From the NCBI GenBank assembly GCA_002290555.1, contig NEUK01000008.1, positions 1 through 33,575 on the forward strand: a DNA stretch of 33,575 bases, given 5' to 3'. Source of the DNA: Spartobacteria bacterium AMD-G4. Lineage in GTDB: Bacteria > Verrucomicrobiota > Verrucomicrobiia > Chthoniobacterales > Terrimicrobiaceae. A program made the translations under genes and the position numbers. Shown here piece after piece: positions 1-8,979 of this stretch. The stretch's first letter is position 1; every line of letters begins with the position of its first letter. The notes beneath the pieces are model-generated. The model did no database searches, was not told the origin of the DNA, and saw nothing but the letters and a program-made list of their open reading frames with translations.

Positions 1-79
1 ATCCCACTGCCTCTTGCTTTCCATATCCATGGGTATGGCCCGAAAGCGATAGTCTCTGTCTCTCACATCTCCTTCACTC

Positions 80-694
80 ATGCCCTGCTCCCTCTTCCAC
101 GAGCATTGCCTATCCGCGCAGGGTTTAAGCCCTGTTGTAGGCATCGATGAGGCTGGCCGTGGACCACTGGGTGGTCCAGTTGTTGTAGGCGCTGTCATCC
201 TGCCGCCAAACTTCGTTCTCGCTGGCCTCAACGACTCCAAGAAACTCACCGCCAAGGCCCGCGAGCGTCTCTATGCCGAGATCACAGAAAATCCCGAGAT
301 TCGTTGGACATCCATCGCCATCTCTCCACAGGAAATCGATCGCCTCAATATCCTCGGCGCAACGCACTCCGGAATGCGGGCCGTGGTCGAACAAATCTCG
401 CCCCGCCCCGCCCACGCCCTCATAGATGGCCTTCCCGTCCCTCGTTTTCCATGCCCTCAGACCGCGCTGGTCGGCGGTGACGGCATAAGCCTCAGCATTG
501 CGGCAGCCAGCATTATTGCCAAGGTCGAGCGCGACCGCATCATGCTGGAAATCGATCGCCTCTATCCCGAGTATGGATTTGCCAAGCATAAAGGCTACCC
601 AACGCGCGAACACTTTGCCAAACTTCGTGCCCATGGCCCTTGTCCAATCCATCGCCGAAGTTTTGCGCCGGTTGCGCAGGCCGAACTCTGGTGA
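80..694 (+). CDS. rnhB: Ribonuclease HII
   Basis: Cleaves the RNA strand of RNA:DNA hybrids and removes single misincorporated ribonucleotides in the cytoplasm. The family signature DEAGRGPLGGPVV starts at residue 23, giving the first two metal-binding acidic residues (D23, E24). D116 in the LIDG segment and D152 in the KVERDR segment complete the usual four-carboxylate site. The conserved GD and AASIIAKV stretch lies around residues 133-149. At 204 aa the length is normal for the family. The 3' end overlaps the start of the yraN-like gene by about 60 bases in another frame, and rnhB-yraN is a common gene pair. The ATG at 80 is the first start giving a full-length protein; no strong Shine-Dalgarno sequence precedes it. 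Confidence 0.96.
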   Translation: MPCSLFHEHCLSAQGLSPVVGIDEAGRGPLGGPVVVGAVILPPNFVLAGLNDSKKLTAKARERLYAEITENPEIRWTSIAISPQEIDRLNILGATHSGMRAVVEQISPRPAHALIDGLPVPRFPCPQTALVGGDGISLSIAAASIIAKVERDRIMLEIDRLYPEYGFAKHKGYPTREHFAKLRAHGPCPIHRRSFAPVAQAELW

Positions 695-1076
695 GGCCGC
701 GCATATCGCACTCGGCAATCTGGGCGAAAACCTCGCCGCCGCCTATCTCCAGCGCCATGGCCACAAAATCCTTCACCGCAATTTCCGCGCCCCGCATGGT
801 GGCGAGGTTGATATCGTCTGCCGCGACAAGCGCCACGGGGAGCTTGTATTTGTGGAAGTCAAGACCCGCTCGATCGAAGAATTCGGACGCCCGTCGGATG
901 CGGTTGACGAAAAAAAACGCAGCCTCATTATTCGCGGCGCAATGAAATGGCTCCGCATGCTCGACATGCCAGATATCACTTACCGGTTCGACATCGTGGA
1001 AGTCGTCATGGGGCCGACCCGCGAAATCCGACAGATCGAAAACGCCTTCAACACCCCGGATATCTTCTCGTTTTGA
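633..1076 (+). CDS. YraN/UPF0102 family nuclease-like protein
   Basis: Small predicted nuclease-fold protein (147 aa from the ATG at 633) of the YraN family. It keeps the PD-(D/E)XK-like core: G-EVD-I around residues 57-61 (E58, D60) and FVEVKTR around 73-79 (E75, K77). The LGNLGENLAAAYL helix at about 28-39 is typical of the family. The reading frame stays open upstream to 498, but those residues have no family similarity and lie inside rnhB, so the internal ATG is preferred. The start lies within the rnhB 3' end, suggesting co-translation. The biological role of the family is not well defined; a link with nucleic acid processing is inferred from the fold and from rnhB adjacency. Confidence 0.9.
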   Translation: MALVQSIAEVLRRLRRPNSGEAAHIALGNLGENLAAAYLQRHGHKILHRNFRAPHGGEVDIVCRDKRHGELVFVEVKTRSIEEFGRPSDAVDEKKRSLIIRGAMKWLRMLDMPDITYRFDIVEVVMGPTREIRQIENAFNTPDIFSF

Positions 1077-1311
1077 TGTCAGTGTCAAAAAACTCTGCAC
1101 CCTCTCGCCGCTCAACAACAGGGGAGCACAGGCGTCCCGCCTGTGAATGGCACAGATGCCGCGGTCCAATAGAAACTCCGCATTACAAGCCCATCCCCTG
1201 CCTACACAGTCGCAACGGCCATGCCCCCTTCTTGAGAACGCAGCACCGCCTCACGCTTGGAATGCCTTCATCGATCTTACCCTCGGCAAACCGATTTTCT
1301 TACATCACCTA
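1077..1311. other. Intergenic region carrying a REP-like palindrome
   Basis: No credible gene. It holds the palindrome annotated at 1123-1145 and presumably the promoter of the ABC-F gene, although no clear -35/-10 pair could be picked. The frame of the downstream ABC-F gene is open back to 1147, but that extension has no family similarity. Confidence 0.5.
1123..1145. repeat. REP-like palindrome (CACAGGCG-TCC-CGCCTGTG)
   Basis: A perfect 8-bp stem (1127-1134 with 1138-1145) with a 3-base loop, preceded by GGAG. The same GGAGCACAGGCGTCC string occurs in reverse complement at 27018-27032, and a shorter relative AGGCG-TCT-CGCCT lies at 33271-33283. Recurrence in separate intergenic sites argues for an interspersed repeat family and against a gene-specific terminator; no T tract follows. 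Confidence 0.75.
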
Positions 1312-3198
1312 ATGTCCGCAATCCCATCGCTTCTTTCCGCACAGGAAATCAAACTCGCCTACGGCAATCATGTCCTCCTCAACGGCGTCACGCTCACCGT
1401 TGCCCCCGGCGAAAAGGTTGGTCTCGTCGGCCGCAACGGCTGCGGCAAGACAAGCCTGCTTAAAATCCTCGCCGGGGCAAGCGACCCAGATGCAGGCGAG
1501 GTTTCCCGCCGCCGTGGACTTCGCACAGGCTACCTTCCACAGGAGTTCGAACTCGATCCCGAGCGCACCGTCCTCGAAAATATCGAGCTTGGCGCTGCAG
1601 ACTTGGTCGAGTGGATGCGCCGCTACGAAAGCGGCGAAGGCAGCGATACCGAACTGCACGAGCTTCTCGACCTCATCCAGCATGCGGATGGATGGAATCT
1701 TGAGACCCGTATCAAATCCCTTGCCGGTTCGCTGGACGCTCCTCCGCTTGATGCCTTGGTGGGGCCGCTTTCCGGTGGTGAAAAACGCCGCGTCGCACTC
1801 TGCCGCGCCCTGGCTTCCCAGCCCGACCTCCTGCTCCTCGACGAGCCGACCAACCACCTCGATGCCGAATCGATCGACTGGCTCGAAGGCTTTCTAAACA
1901 GCTTTCCCGGCGCGATTATTTTTGTAACGCACGACCGCTACTTTCTCGAGACCATCGCCACGCGAATTGCCGAGATTAGCTTCGGCCAGGCGTTCTCACA
2001 TCCCGGAAACTATACGGCGTATCTGGAATCCAAGGCCCTCCGACAGCAGATCGTGGAGCAATCCGAGAGACGCCGCCAGCGATTCATCAAGGCCGAACTG
2101 GAATACGTGCGCGCGGGCGTTCGGGCCCAGCGGTCTAAATCCAAGAACCGCCTCGAGTCATTCTACCAAGTCGCAGGACAAAGCGCCCCACCGGAGGAAC
2201 GCGAGATGGATCTCCTCATCCCGCCCGCGCCGGAGATCGGCAACACCGCCGTGGAGTTGGTGAAAACGGGAGCCTCCGTGCCACTCGACAAAGCGCAAAG
2301 ATGGCTCTTCCGGCATCTGGATTTGTCTCTTCGTCCCGGGCAGTGCACCGGCATTGTGGGGCGAAATGGCGTTGGCAAAACGACACTCCTCCGAATATGT
2401 CTCGGTCAACAGGAACCAAGCGAAGGGAGCGCGACAGTGGGAAAGCGCGTTATTTTCAACTACATCGATCAAAGCCGCGCCCAACTCAACGGCCTCGGAA
2501 CCGTGATGGAAGAAATCGGCGGCACCAGCGGCATGGTGAAGTTCGGCACGCAAATGCTCACCGTGCGATCCTACCTGCGCCGGTTTTTGTTTGATGAATC
2601 CCGTGTGAACGAGCGTGTGGACAAGCTCTCCGGCGGCGAGCGGGCGCGCCTCATGCTCGCCAAGACCCTTTGCCGTGGCGGCAATGTGATCGTTCTCGAC
2701 GAACCCACAAACGATCTCGATCTCAGCAGCCTACGCATGCTGGAGGAGGCCCTTGCAGTCTTCGACGGCACAGTTCTGGTCGTCAGCCACGACCGTTATT
2801 TTCTGGACCGAATTTGTGACCAAATCGTCGCCTTTGAGGCTGGGGGCATTCACATCCAGTCCGGAAATTACTCTTACTACCTCGAGAAGAAAAAAGACCG
2901 CGAGAAGCATTACAAAAATATAGGCCGCCCGTTTGAAGAGCCAGCCCCCAAGGCGCAGCCTTCACCCGCGCCTACGGAACGCAAGCTGACCTACAAGGAG
3001 AAAGCCGAACTGGAGGGCATGGAGCGAACGATCCTTGAGGCCGAACAATCCGCCGCCGCCCTGGAGGCACAACTCAACGAACCCACATTTCACGCCGAGC
3101 ACGCCGCCGACGTCAACCAGACCGTTTCCAAACTCGCTTCGGCCCGCGCCGAGATCGAACGCCTCTACGCACGCTGGGAGGAACTTTCCGCATTATGA
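1312..3198 (+). CDS. ABC-F family ATPase, Uup-like
   Basis: Cytoplasmic ATPase with two ABC domains and no membrane segments, the hallmark of ABC-F proteins that act on ribosomes or nucleic-acid intermediates. Walker A motifs are GRNGCGKTS (residues 40-48) and GRNGVGKTT (350-358). Signatures LSGGEKRRVALCRAL and LSGGERARLMLAKTL and Walker B motifs LLLLDEPTNHLD and VIVLDEPTNDLD are intact. After the second ABC domain, a proline-rich linker and a charged coiled-coil tail (about 545-628) match the C-terminal extension of Uup. The length is 628 aa from the ATG at 1312; an upstream in-frame extension lacks similarity. The stop overlaps the next ATG (ATGA), so translation is coupled to the RapA-like gene. 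Assignment to Uup over other ABC-F subfamilies rests on the C-terminal tail. Confidence 0.93.
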   Translation: MSAIPSLLSAQEIKLAYGNHVLLNGVTLTVAPGEKVGLVGRNGCGKTSLLKILAGASDPDAGEVSRRRGLRTGYLPQEFELDPERTVLENIELGAADLVEWMRRYESGEGSDTELHELLDLIQHADGWNLETRIKSLAGSLDAPPLDALVGPLSGGEKRRVALCRALASQPDLLLLDEPTNHLDAESIDWLEGFLNSFPGAIIFVTHDRYFLETIATRIAEISFGQAFSHPGNYTAYLESKALRQQIVEQSERRRQRFIKAELEYVRAGVRAQRSKSKNRLESFYQVAGQSAPPEEREMDLLIPPAPEIGNTAVELVKTGASVPLDKAQRWLFRHLDLSLRPGQCTGIVGRNGVGKTTLLRICLGQQEPSEGSATVGKRVIFNYIDQSRAQLNGLGTVMEEIGGTSGMVKFGTQMLTVRSYLRRFLFDESRVNERVDKLSGGERARLMLAKTLCRGGNVIVLDEPTNDLDLSSLRMLEEALAVFDGTVLVVSHDRYFLDRICDQIVAFEAGGIHIQSGNYSYYLEKKKDREKHYKNIGRPFEEPAPKAQPSPAPTERKLTYKEKAELEGMERTILEAEQSAAALEAQLNEPTFHAEHAADVNQTVSKLASARAEIERLYARWEELSAL

Positions 3199-5915
3199 GC
3201 AAGACCACTCCCGTCCCCGGTCAAAGGTGGGTCAGCGATACCGAACCCGAGCTTGGTCTCGGCATCGTCCTGAAGAGCGAATTCGGCCGCGCCGAGATTT
3301 TTTTCCCTGCTGCTGGCGAACACCGTCAATACGCGCTCGGCAGCGCACCAGTCCGCCGCGTTGCATTCAAGGAGGGCGATGCCGTCCGCACGCACTCTGG
3401 CGAGAACCTTCATGTGGATTCCATAGCGGATGCCGGCGGCCTGCTGACCTACCGCTGCGGGTCGAGGGATGTCGCTGAGGCGGAGCTTTCCGACAATATC
3501 GCTTTTTCGAAACCCGAGGAGCGTCTCCTGGCCGGCCAAGTCGATGAGCTCGAGCGCTTCAAGCTGCGCGTGGAGTGCCTTCAGCGCCGCCGTGAGATGC
3601 GCCAAAGCCCGGTTCGAGGCTTCGCGGGCGGGCGCGTGGACCTCATCCCTCACCAGATTTCCATCGCGGCCGATGTCTCATCCCGCATGAATCCGCGCGT
3701 CCTCCTCGCGGACGAGGTGGGCCTTGGCAAAACCATCGAAGCCGCTCTCATCCTGCACCGTCTGCATATCACAGGCCGCGCCGGTCGGATTCTGATTCTT
3801 CTGCCGCCTGCCCTTCTCAATCAATGGTTCGTGGAAATGTTCCGCCGGTTCCAGATGTCATTCAGCATTTTTGACGAAGACCGCTGCGCCTCGCTGGAAC
3901 TTGAAGGGGCAAATCCCTTCCTCGACAGCCAACTCGTCATCTGCGCCCTCGATTTTCTCTCCCACAATCCCAAGCGCGCGGCTCAAGCGCGCGAGGCTGG
4001 GTGGGACCTTCTGGTGGTGGACGAAGCCCATCACCTCCAATGGTCGCCCGCAGAGGCCGGCCCGGAGTATGAACTGGTCGAATCCCTCGCTGTGGCGGCT
4101 TCCTCACTGCTTCTGCTCACGGCAACCCCGCAGCAACTCGGCATGGAAGGCCATTTCGCGCGCCTCCGCCTGCTCGACCCCAACCGCTACGACGACTTGG
4201 ATGCCTTTCTCAAGGAATCCGACCACTACGAGTCCGTCGCAAAATCCATCGATGCGCTCCTGGCGGGAAAAAAAATCCCGAGCGCCTCGATATTCAAAGG
4301 CACGCGTGTGGCTGGTCACTATGCCGATTTTTTGGCGGGAGATGTCTCCGCACGCGACCGGGTGGTCGCCGCGCTGCTCGACGAATACGGCACGGGGAGG
4401 GTTATCTTTCGAAACACCCGCGCCGCTCTCTCCGGCTTTCCCAAACGCAAGGCCCACTTGGCTCCGCTGGCTTCCGAAGCAGACGAAACCTCCGCAAAAA
4501 TCCGCTGGCTCATCGCCCTCCTCAAAGAACTCAAGAAGCAGAAGGTTCTCGTGATTTGCAAATCGCCGGATACGGCCACCGATATTCTGAACCGCCTCCA
4601 GAAGGAGATCAAAATCGCCGCCGCGGTCTTCCACGAGGGACTCACTCTCCTCCAGCGCGACCGCAATGCCGCCTACTTCGCCGAGGAGGACGGCGCCCGC
4701 TTGCTCATTTGCTCCGAGATAGGCAGTGAAGGCCGGAATTTTCAATTCGCCCACCACCTCGTCTTGTTCGACCTCCCCGAGAACCCCGAGTTGCTGGAAC
4801 AACGCATCGGTCGCCTCGACCGCATCGGCCAGACATCGACCATCCACATCCATGTCCCGTTCGAGGAAGGCACGCGCGCCCATGTGCTCGCACACTGGTA
4901 TCACGAGGCGCTCGACGCTTTTCAGAAAAACCCGCATGGGGCAGCCGATCTCATGCTGCGCTTTGAAAAAAAATTCCAAGCCGTTGCCGAGAATTTTGCG
5001 CCTGCTGAACTCGCCGCCCTCATCAAAGAAACCTCCGCCGAAGCGAAAAAAATCACCAAACGCCTGCAAGGCGGGCACGATCGGCTTCTCGAACTCAATT
5101 CCAACCGCCCCGAGGTCGCCGGCCCCCTCATCGAAGCGATCCAGCGCCAGGATGCCGATACCGATTTTGAGGCTTTCTTCATTCGTATGCTCGACCACTT
5201 GGGAGTCGAAGTCGAGGAGCTCGGCCTGCGGAGCTACCTGCTCAAGAGTGGAGGCTCTCAGACAGCCACACTTCCTGGCCTCCCCGCTGAGGGAACGATG
5301 GTGACTTTCCAGCGCAGTCGCGCGCTGGCCCGCGAGGACATCGGGTTTGTGACTCCCGACCACCCGCTGGTTCGTGCCGCACTGGATGCCATCCTTGGAA
5401 TGGAAACGGGAAATTCGGTTTTCAGTGTTTGGAGATCAGGTCCGGCGGATGGAATCCTTCTCGAGTCCCACTTCGTGATCGAATCCATCGCCCCGCCAGC
5501 CTTGCATGCCGACCGCTTTCTACCCGCTACTCCGCTGAGGATCGTGGTGAATCAATCGCTGGAAGACTGCAGCGACGATGACGATTTCCGGAATGCCACC
5601 TTGGAAGCGGGAGATGTCTTCACGCTCCTCGACACCCCGGTTTTCAAGAAAAAGCACCTCCCGGCCATGCTGGCCAAGGCCGCCGCAATCGCGTCCTCCC
5701 GCAAAGAGGCCATCATTCAAACCGCACGGCAAAAGGCTTCGGATCAACTCACCACGGAAATCGAACGCCTCGAAGACCTGCTCCTCATCAACAACCATGT
5801 CCGCCCCGGCGAAATCCAAGCCCTCCGGGATCTCCAAACATCCCTTCTCGAGGCGATCGAGGGAGCCACCGTGCGCTCCGACGCGCTCAAACTCGTCCTG
5901 CGCCTTTCGAAGTAG
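3195..5915 (+). CDS. rapA: RapA-like SNF2/SWI2 helicase-family ATPase
   Basis: Swi2/Snf2 ATPase that in other bacteria binds RNA polymerase and recycles it from post-termination or stalled complexes. The N-terminal region has the PGQRWVSDTEPELGLG segment typical of RapA's Tudor-like domain. The ATPase core follows: DEVGLGKTIEA (from D173) is motif I, DEAHH (from D276) is motif II, LLTATPQQ is motif III. The helicase C-lobe contains SEIGSEGRNFQFA and the EQRIGRLDRIGQ motif VI at about residues 510-545. The C-terminal third is helical and charged. At 906 aa it is slightly shorter than the 968-aa E. coli protein. It starts inside the last codon of the ABC-F gene and converges on lpxB with only two bases between the stop codons. 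Confidence 0.93.
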   Translation: MSKTTPVPGQRWVSDTEPELGLGIVLKSEFGRAEIFFPAAGEHRQYALGSAPVRRVAFKEGDAVRTHSGENLHVDSIADAGGLLTYRCGSRDVAEAELSDNIAFSKPEERLLAGQVDELERFKLRVECLQRRREMRQSPVRGFAGGRVDLIPHQISIAADVSSRMNPRVLLADEVGLGKTIEAALILHRLHITGRAGRILILLPPALLNQWFVEMFRRFQMSFSIFDEDRCASLELEGANPFLDSQLVICALDFLSHNPKRAAQAREAGWDLLVVDEAHHLQWSPAEAGPEYELVESLAVAASSLLLLTATPQQLGMEGHFARLRLLDPNRYDDLDAFLKESDHYESVAKSIDALLAGKKIPSASIFKGTRVAGHYADFLAGDVSARDRVVAALLDEYGTGRVIFRNTRAALSGFPKRKAHLAPLASEADETSAKIRWLIALLKELKKQKVLVICKSPDTATDILNRLQKEIKIAAAVFHEGLTLLQRDRNAAYFAEEDGARLLICSEIGSEGRNFQFAHHLVLFDLPENPELLEQRIGRLDRIGQTSTIHIHVPFEEGTRAHVLAHWYHEALDAFQKNPHGAADLMLRFEKKFQAVAENFAPAELAALIKETSAEAKKITKRLQGGHDRLLELNSNRPEVAGPLIEAIQRQDADTDFEAFFIRMLDHLGVEVEELGLRSYLLKSGGSQTATLPGLPAEGTMVTFQRSRALAREDIGFVTPDHPLVRAALDAILGMETGNSVFSVWRSGPADGILLESHFVIESIAPPALHADRFLPATPLRIVVNQSLEDCSDDDDFRNATLEAGDVFTLLDTPVFKKKHLPAMLAKAAAIASSRKEAIIQTARQKASDQLTTEIERLEDLLLINNHVRPGEIQALRDLQTSLLEAIEGATVRSDALKLVLRLSK

Positions 5916-5917
5916 TC

Positions 5918-7084
5918 TTACCCTTGCAGGCTGCGGAGCAGTGTCTTCGCAGCCCGCTCGCTGGCCCCCTCGGCCTTGAGCATGGAAATGATGCCTGCGA
6001 GTTCGGTGCGAAGGTCCCGGCGAGCGGACTCGCTGTCGAGCAGGCGCAGAGATTCCGCCGCGAGGGCTTGTGGCGAGGCATCGTTCTGAATGAATTCCCT
6101 GACCACATGCGGAGCGGCCCTTGCCGGAAGGGCCGGGTTGTCCGGCGGGTTCAGGCGGTAGTTGTTAAGAATATTCACGATTCCCAGCGCGTTGACATCC
6201 ACAAGGCGCTTGCCGACTTCGAAGGTGAGCCAGGCGGTTTTGTAGATGAGGCAGTAGGGCAGGCCGAAAAAAGCGGCTTCGAGCGTAGCCGTGCCCGAGC
6301 AGACGATTCCCGCCGTGGCGCGTTGCATCAACTCATGGGCGTTGCCCTCGCGGATTTCCATCGGAAATCCCTCCGCCATCCGGCGCATGCTCTCACCCCG
6401 CGCTTTACTTGCCGCAGAGGCCTCGAAGCGAACATCTGGACGATCCTTTGCCAGCAAGCGGGCCGCTTCCAGCATCACCGGAAAATTCCGTTTCACCTCG
6501 CGCTCCCTGCTGCCGGGAAAAAGGCCCAAGAGGTTTGGATCGCGTTCCACCCCTGAGCGCTTTGTGGCAAGCGCCTCGAGCAGGGGATGCCCCACGAAGA
6601 CCGTGTGCAAGCCGCTGGCCTCATACATCGGAGCCTCGAAGGGAAAAACACAGATCATGAGATCCAAATAACGCGCCATTTTTGGAATGCGGCCCTTGTT
6701 CCAAGCCCACACCTGCGGGCTAATGTAGTAGAGAATTTTCCCCGCGTAACCGCTTGCCCTCAGCGCTCGCGCCAGTCTCAGATTGAAGCCCGGGTAATCA
6801 ACCAGAACGACCGCATCTGGTTCCTTCCCGCGAATCGCCGCGAGCATCGTGTGGAACTTTCGCCGGAAGTAGCCGTAGTTTTTGAGAACATCCCAGAGAC
6901 CTGTCACCGCCGCGCGTTGCACCCAGTTGTCAAACTGCTCTTCGCACAATTTCTCCATGGCATCGCCTCCTGCGCCGCCAAAGACAACCGAGGGATGCTG
7001 GATCCTGATGGCACGCATAACCTCCACAGCACGCGCATCGCCGCTCTCCTCTCCTGCCACAAACCAAAGAAAAAAGTCGCGCAT
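5918..7084 (-). CDS. lpxB: Lipid-A-disaccharide synthase
   Basis: GT19 glycosyltransferase that joins UDP-2,3-diacylglucosamine and lipid X (2,3-diacylglucosamine-1-phosphate) to give the lipid A disaccharide at the inner membrane. The N-terminal VAGEESGDARA motif, the VDYPGFNLRLA segment, YYISPQVWAW, GHPLLE, LLGLFPGSREREV and CSGTATLEAA are all family hallmarks. Length is 388 aa, close to E. coli LpxB. It is the last gene of a minus-strand run (ruvX, truA, amidase, lpxB) and begins 12 bases after the amidase stop. Its presence shows a lipopolysaccharide-type outer membrane. Other lpx genes are not in the window. Confidence 0.96.
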   Translation of the reverse strand: MRDFFLWFVAGEESGDARAVEVMRAIRIQHPSVVFGGAGGDAMEKLCEEQFDNWVQRAAVTGLWDVLKNYGYFRRKFHTMLAAIRGKEPDAVVLVDYPGFNLRLARALRASGYAGKILYYISPQVWAWNKGRIPKMARYLDLMICVFPFEAPMYEASGLHTVFVGHPLLEALATKRSGVERDPNLLGLFPGSREREVKRNFPVMLEAARLLAKDRPDVRFEASAASKARGESMRRMAEGFPMEIREGNAHELMQRATAGIVCSGTATLEAAFFGLPYCLIYKTAWLTFEVGKRLVDVNALGIVNILNNYRLNPPDNPALPARAAPHVVREFIQNDASPQALAAESLRLLDSESARRDLRTELAGIISMLKAEGASERAAKTLLRSLQG

Positions 7085-7096
7085 GCAGAACCTCCG

Positions 7097-8206
7097 TCAG
7101 CCGCCAAAGCGCTTGCGGAGCCATCCGAGCGGGAAGCGGTCGCCAGGGCAATCGGTCGGCTTGGGGTTGATTTCCTTGTGCCCTTTGACAATGGCCGGGC
7201 GCCCTTTGACTTTTCCAACGCGGTCGCGGAGGTAGCTGCAAAGCTCATCGAGGGCGCCGAGTTGATCCTTGGTCGGGAGGTCGCGGTTCAGATCGCCAAC
7301 GAGGCAGATGCCGAGGGATATGTCGTTCAAGTAGTCGCTCGCGACATGCCCGCCGTTGATCTGGCGCGTCCAGCGGCTGCCGATTTCGATTTGGCCATTA
7401 CCCGAGGAATTGCCATTTCCGATGACAAAATGATACGCGAGCCCATTCTGCATCTTACGGACTTTGCGGTGGTAGCTTTCAAAGATGCGGGCGTTGCCCT
7501 GCCGAGTGCCGCTATTGTGAACGATGATGTATTTCCAGCGGCCTCGCTGGACTTTGGCACTGTCGATCGCCTTTCGGACAGAGGGCGTGAGATAGCGGTA
7601 GCGCTTCATGAAGCCGCCGAAGACGGACTTGGCGGGCGGCTCGTAGCCGACCTCGTCCTGGAGACCAGACTTCTCAATGAGGATCGGTGCATCAAGCGGT
7701 CTGCCAGCAGGCGTTTCGCCTTTCGGAACCTGCGGCGCCGCCGGGACGGGCTTTTCTTGCGGTTTCTCTTCCACCGCTGGGGTGGGAGTGGATACGGGAA
7801 TCGATGGTTGTGAATCCACACCTGGAATCAAGATGTAGTCTTGCGAATCTGAGGATCGCGGGCTCTCCACAGGAGGGTCTTCTGGCTCCGGCTCGGGAGC
7901 AGGCTTTTCCTCTTCTTTCTGCGCCGTGGAAACCGCCGTTCGCTTCACGGTGCTGGATTGCGATTTGCGCGGAGTCGGTGAGGCCTTGGATTTCGTTTTA
8001 GGCTTGGACTTCGGAGTGGGCGCCGGCTTGGGCTTGGGGCGAGGGGTGGCTGAGGGTGAGGGCTTGCTGACGGGGCTTATTTTTTCCTTCGTCTGAAGAA
8101 AGAGTTGTCTTTTTTTCTCCTCGCTCGTTTGCCCGCGCACTGCGAGTGGAGCTGACAAGAAGCCCCCCAGGCAGATGATGATGGCTACGAGATTTCGTTT
8201 CCGCAC
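7097..8206 (-). CDS. Secreted N-acetylmuramoyl-L-alanine amidase (amidase_2/PGRP-like)
   Basis: Predicted zinc amidase that cuts the bond between N-acetylmuramic acid and the stem peptide. From a GTG at 8206 the protein is 369 aa: a signal peptide (basic VRKRN, hydrophobic LVAIIICLGGFLSAPLA), a long Lys/Pro/Ser/Glu-rich disordered spacer (about 30-170), and a C-terminal amidase domain (about 222-369). The zinc ligands are visible as H230 in IIVHNSGT, H343 in GHKEINPKP and C353 in TDCPG. The start is uncertain: TTG codons at 8221 and 8239 are in frame, and no ATG is available downstream of the truA stop at 8245. GTG is preferred because it gives the cleanest signal peptide. The spacer could let the domain reach or bind peptidoglycan. 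It lies between truA and lpxB in one run. Confidence 0.85.
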   Translation of the reverse strand: MRKRNLVAIIICLGGFLSAPLAVRGQTSEEKKRQLFLQTKEKISPVSKPSPSATPRPKPKPAPTPKSKPKTKSKASPTPRKSQSSTVKRTAVSTAQKEEEKPAPEPEPEDPPVESPRSSDSQDYILIPGVDSQPSIPVSTPTPAVEEKPQEKPVPAAPQVPKGETPAGRPLDAPILIEKSGLQDEVGYEPPAKSVFGGFMKRYRYLTPSVRKAIDSAKVQRGRWKYIIVHNSGTRQGNARIFESYHRKVRKMQNGLAYHFVIGNGNSSGNGQIEIGSRWTRQINGGHVASDYLNDISLGICLVGDLNRDLPTKDQLGALDELCSYLRDRVGKVKGRPAIVKGHKEINPKPTDCPGDRFPLGWLRKRFGG

Positions 8207-8244
8207 ACCGCAGGCTATCAATGGTGGCGGTATTTTCAAGTCGC

Positions 8245-8979
8245 TCAATAAACAACGCGCACGAGACAAAGTCCCGCCGCGGGAGCGCTGTGCATGAATG
8301 TTTGTGTGGCACCACGAAGCCTGGCCTCGAGATCTTCGATTTCCACTTTGCCATTCCCATGGCGGACGATGGCTGCAGAGAGAATCCTCACCATTTTGTG
8401 GAGGAAGCCCTCCCCCGAAAAAACAATCTCGATTTTCTCCGAAGACCTCTGGCATTCGATGGAATGGATCGCCCGAACCGTGTTCTCGACACCATTTGTT
8501 CTTCTCAGCGAAAAGGCCGCGAAATCGTGCGTGCCAACGAACAATTCGCAGGCCCGCTGAAGCTTTTCAAAATCGAGGGCACTGGGGACATGCCACGAGC
8601 GGTCTTTCCACAGCGGATGGAGCGCCGGGGCATTCCACACCGTGTATCGGTAGATTTTGGATTTTGCAGAAAATCGCGCGTGGAAGTCGCCCAGAGCCTC
8701 TTGGATTTTCATCACACGGATCGTATCGGGCAGGTGTGCGTTCAGCGCCGGAAGCCACTCCTGCGGGGCAAGTCGGCCGTCTGGCACATCCGCGTGTGCG
8801 CATTGCGCATCGGCATGCACCCCGGCATCCGTGCGGCCCGCTCCATGAACGATGATGCGGTGCGGGCAGAGGGCCGCGAAGGCTTTTTCGAGGTGGTCTT
8901 GGACTGTATTGCCACACACTTGGCTTTGCCAGCCGTTGAGGCCGCCGCCATGATAGGCGATTTCCAGCCGCAACCTCAT
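8245..8979 (-). CDS. truA: tRNA pseudouridine(38-40) synthase
   Basis: Isomerises uridines 38-40 of the tRNA anticodon stem-loop. The protein begins RLEIAYHGGGLNGWQSQ, the usual TruA N terminus with YxG..GWQ. The catalytic aspartate is D51 in HGAGRTDAGVHA. The C-terminal FLHKMVRILSAAIV segment and the GLCLVRV ending are also conserved. Length is 244 aa, normal for the family. The ATG overlaps the ruvX stop (ATGA, 8976-8979), so the two are translationally coupled. The amidase gene follows within about 40 bases. Confidence 0.96.
   Translation of the reverse strand: MRLRLEIAYHGGGLNGWQSQVCGNTVQDHLEKAFAALCPHRIIVHGAGRTDAGVHADAQCAHADVPDGRLAPQEWLPALNAHLPDTIRVMKIQEALGDFHARFSAKSKIYRYTVWNAPALHPLWKDRSWHVPSALDFEKLQRACELFVGTHDFAAFSLRRTNGVENTVRAIHSIECQRSSEKIEIVFSGEGFLHKMVRILSAAIVRHGNGKVEIEDLEARLRGATQTFMHSAPAAGLCLVRVVY

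Noticed and set aside
4104-5363. A 419-codon open frame opposite the RapA-like gene
   Set aside because: Antisense shadow with no family similarity.
6587-7813. A 408-codon plus-strand frame across lpxB and the amidase
   Set aside because: It runs antisense through two well-supported genes and is rich in unlikely residue runs.
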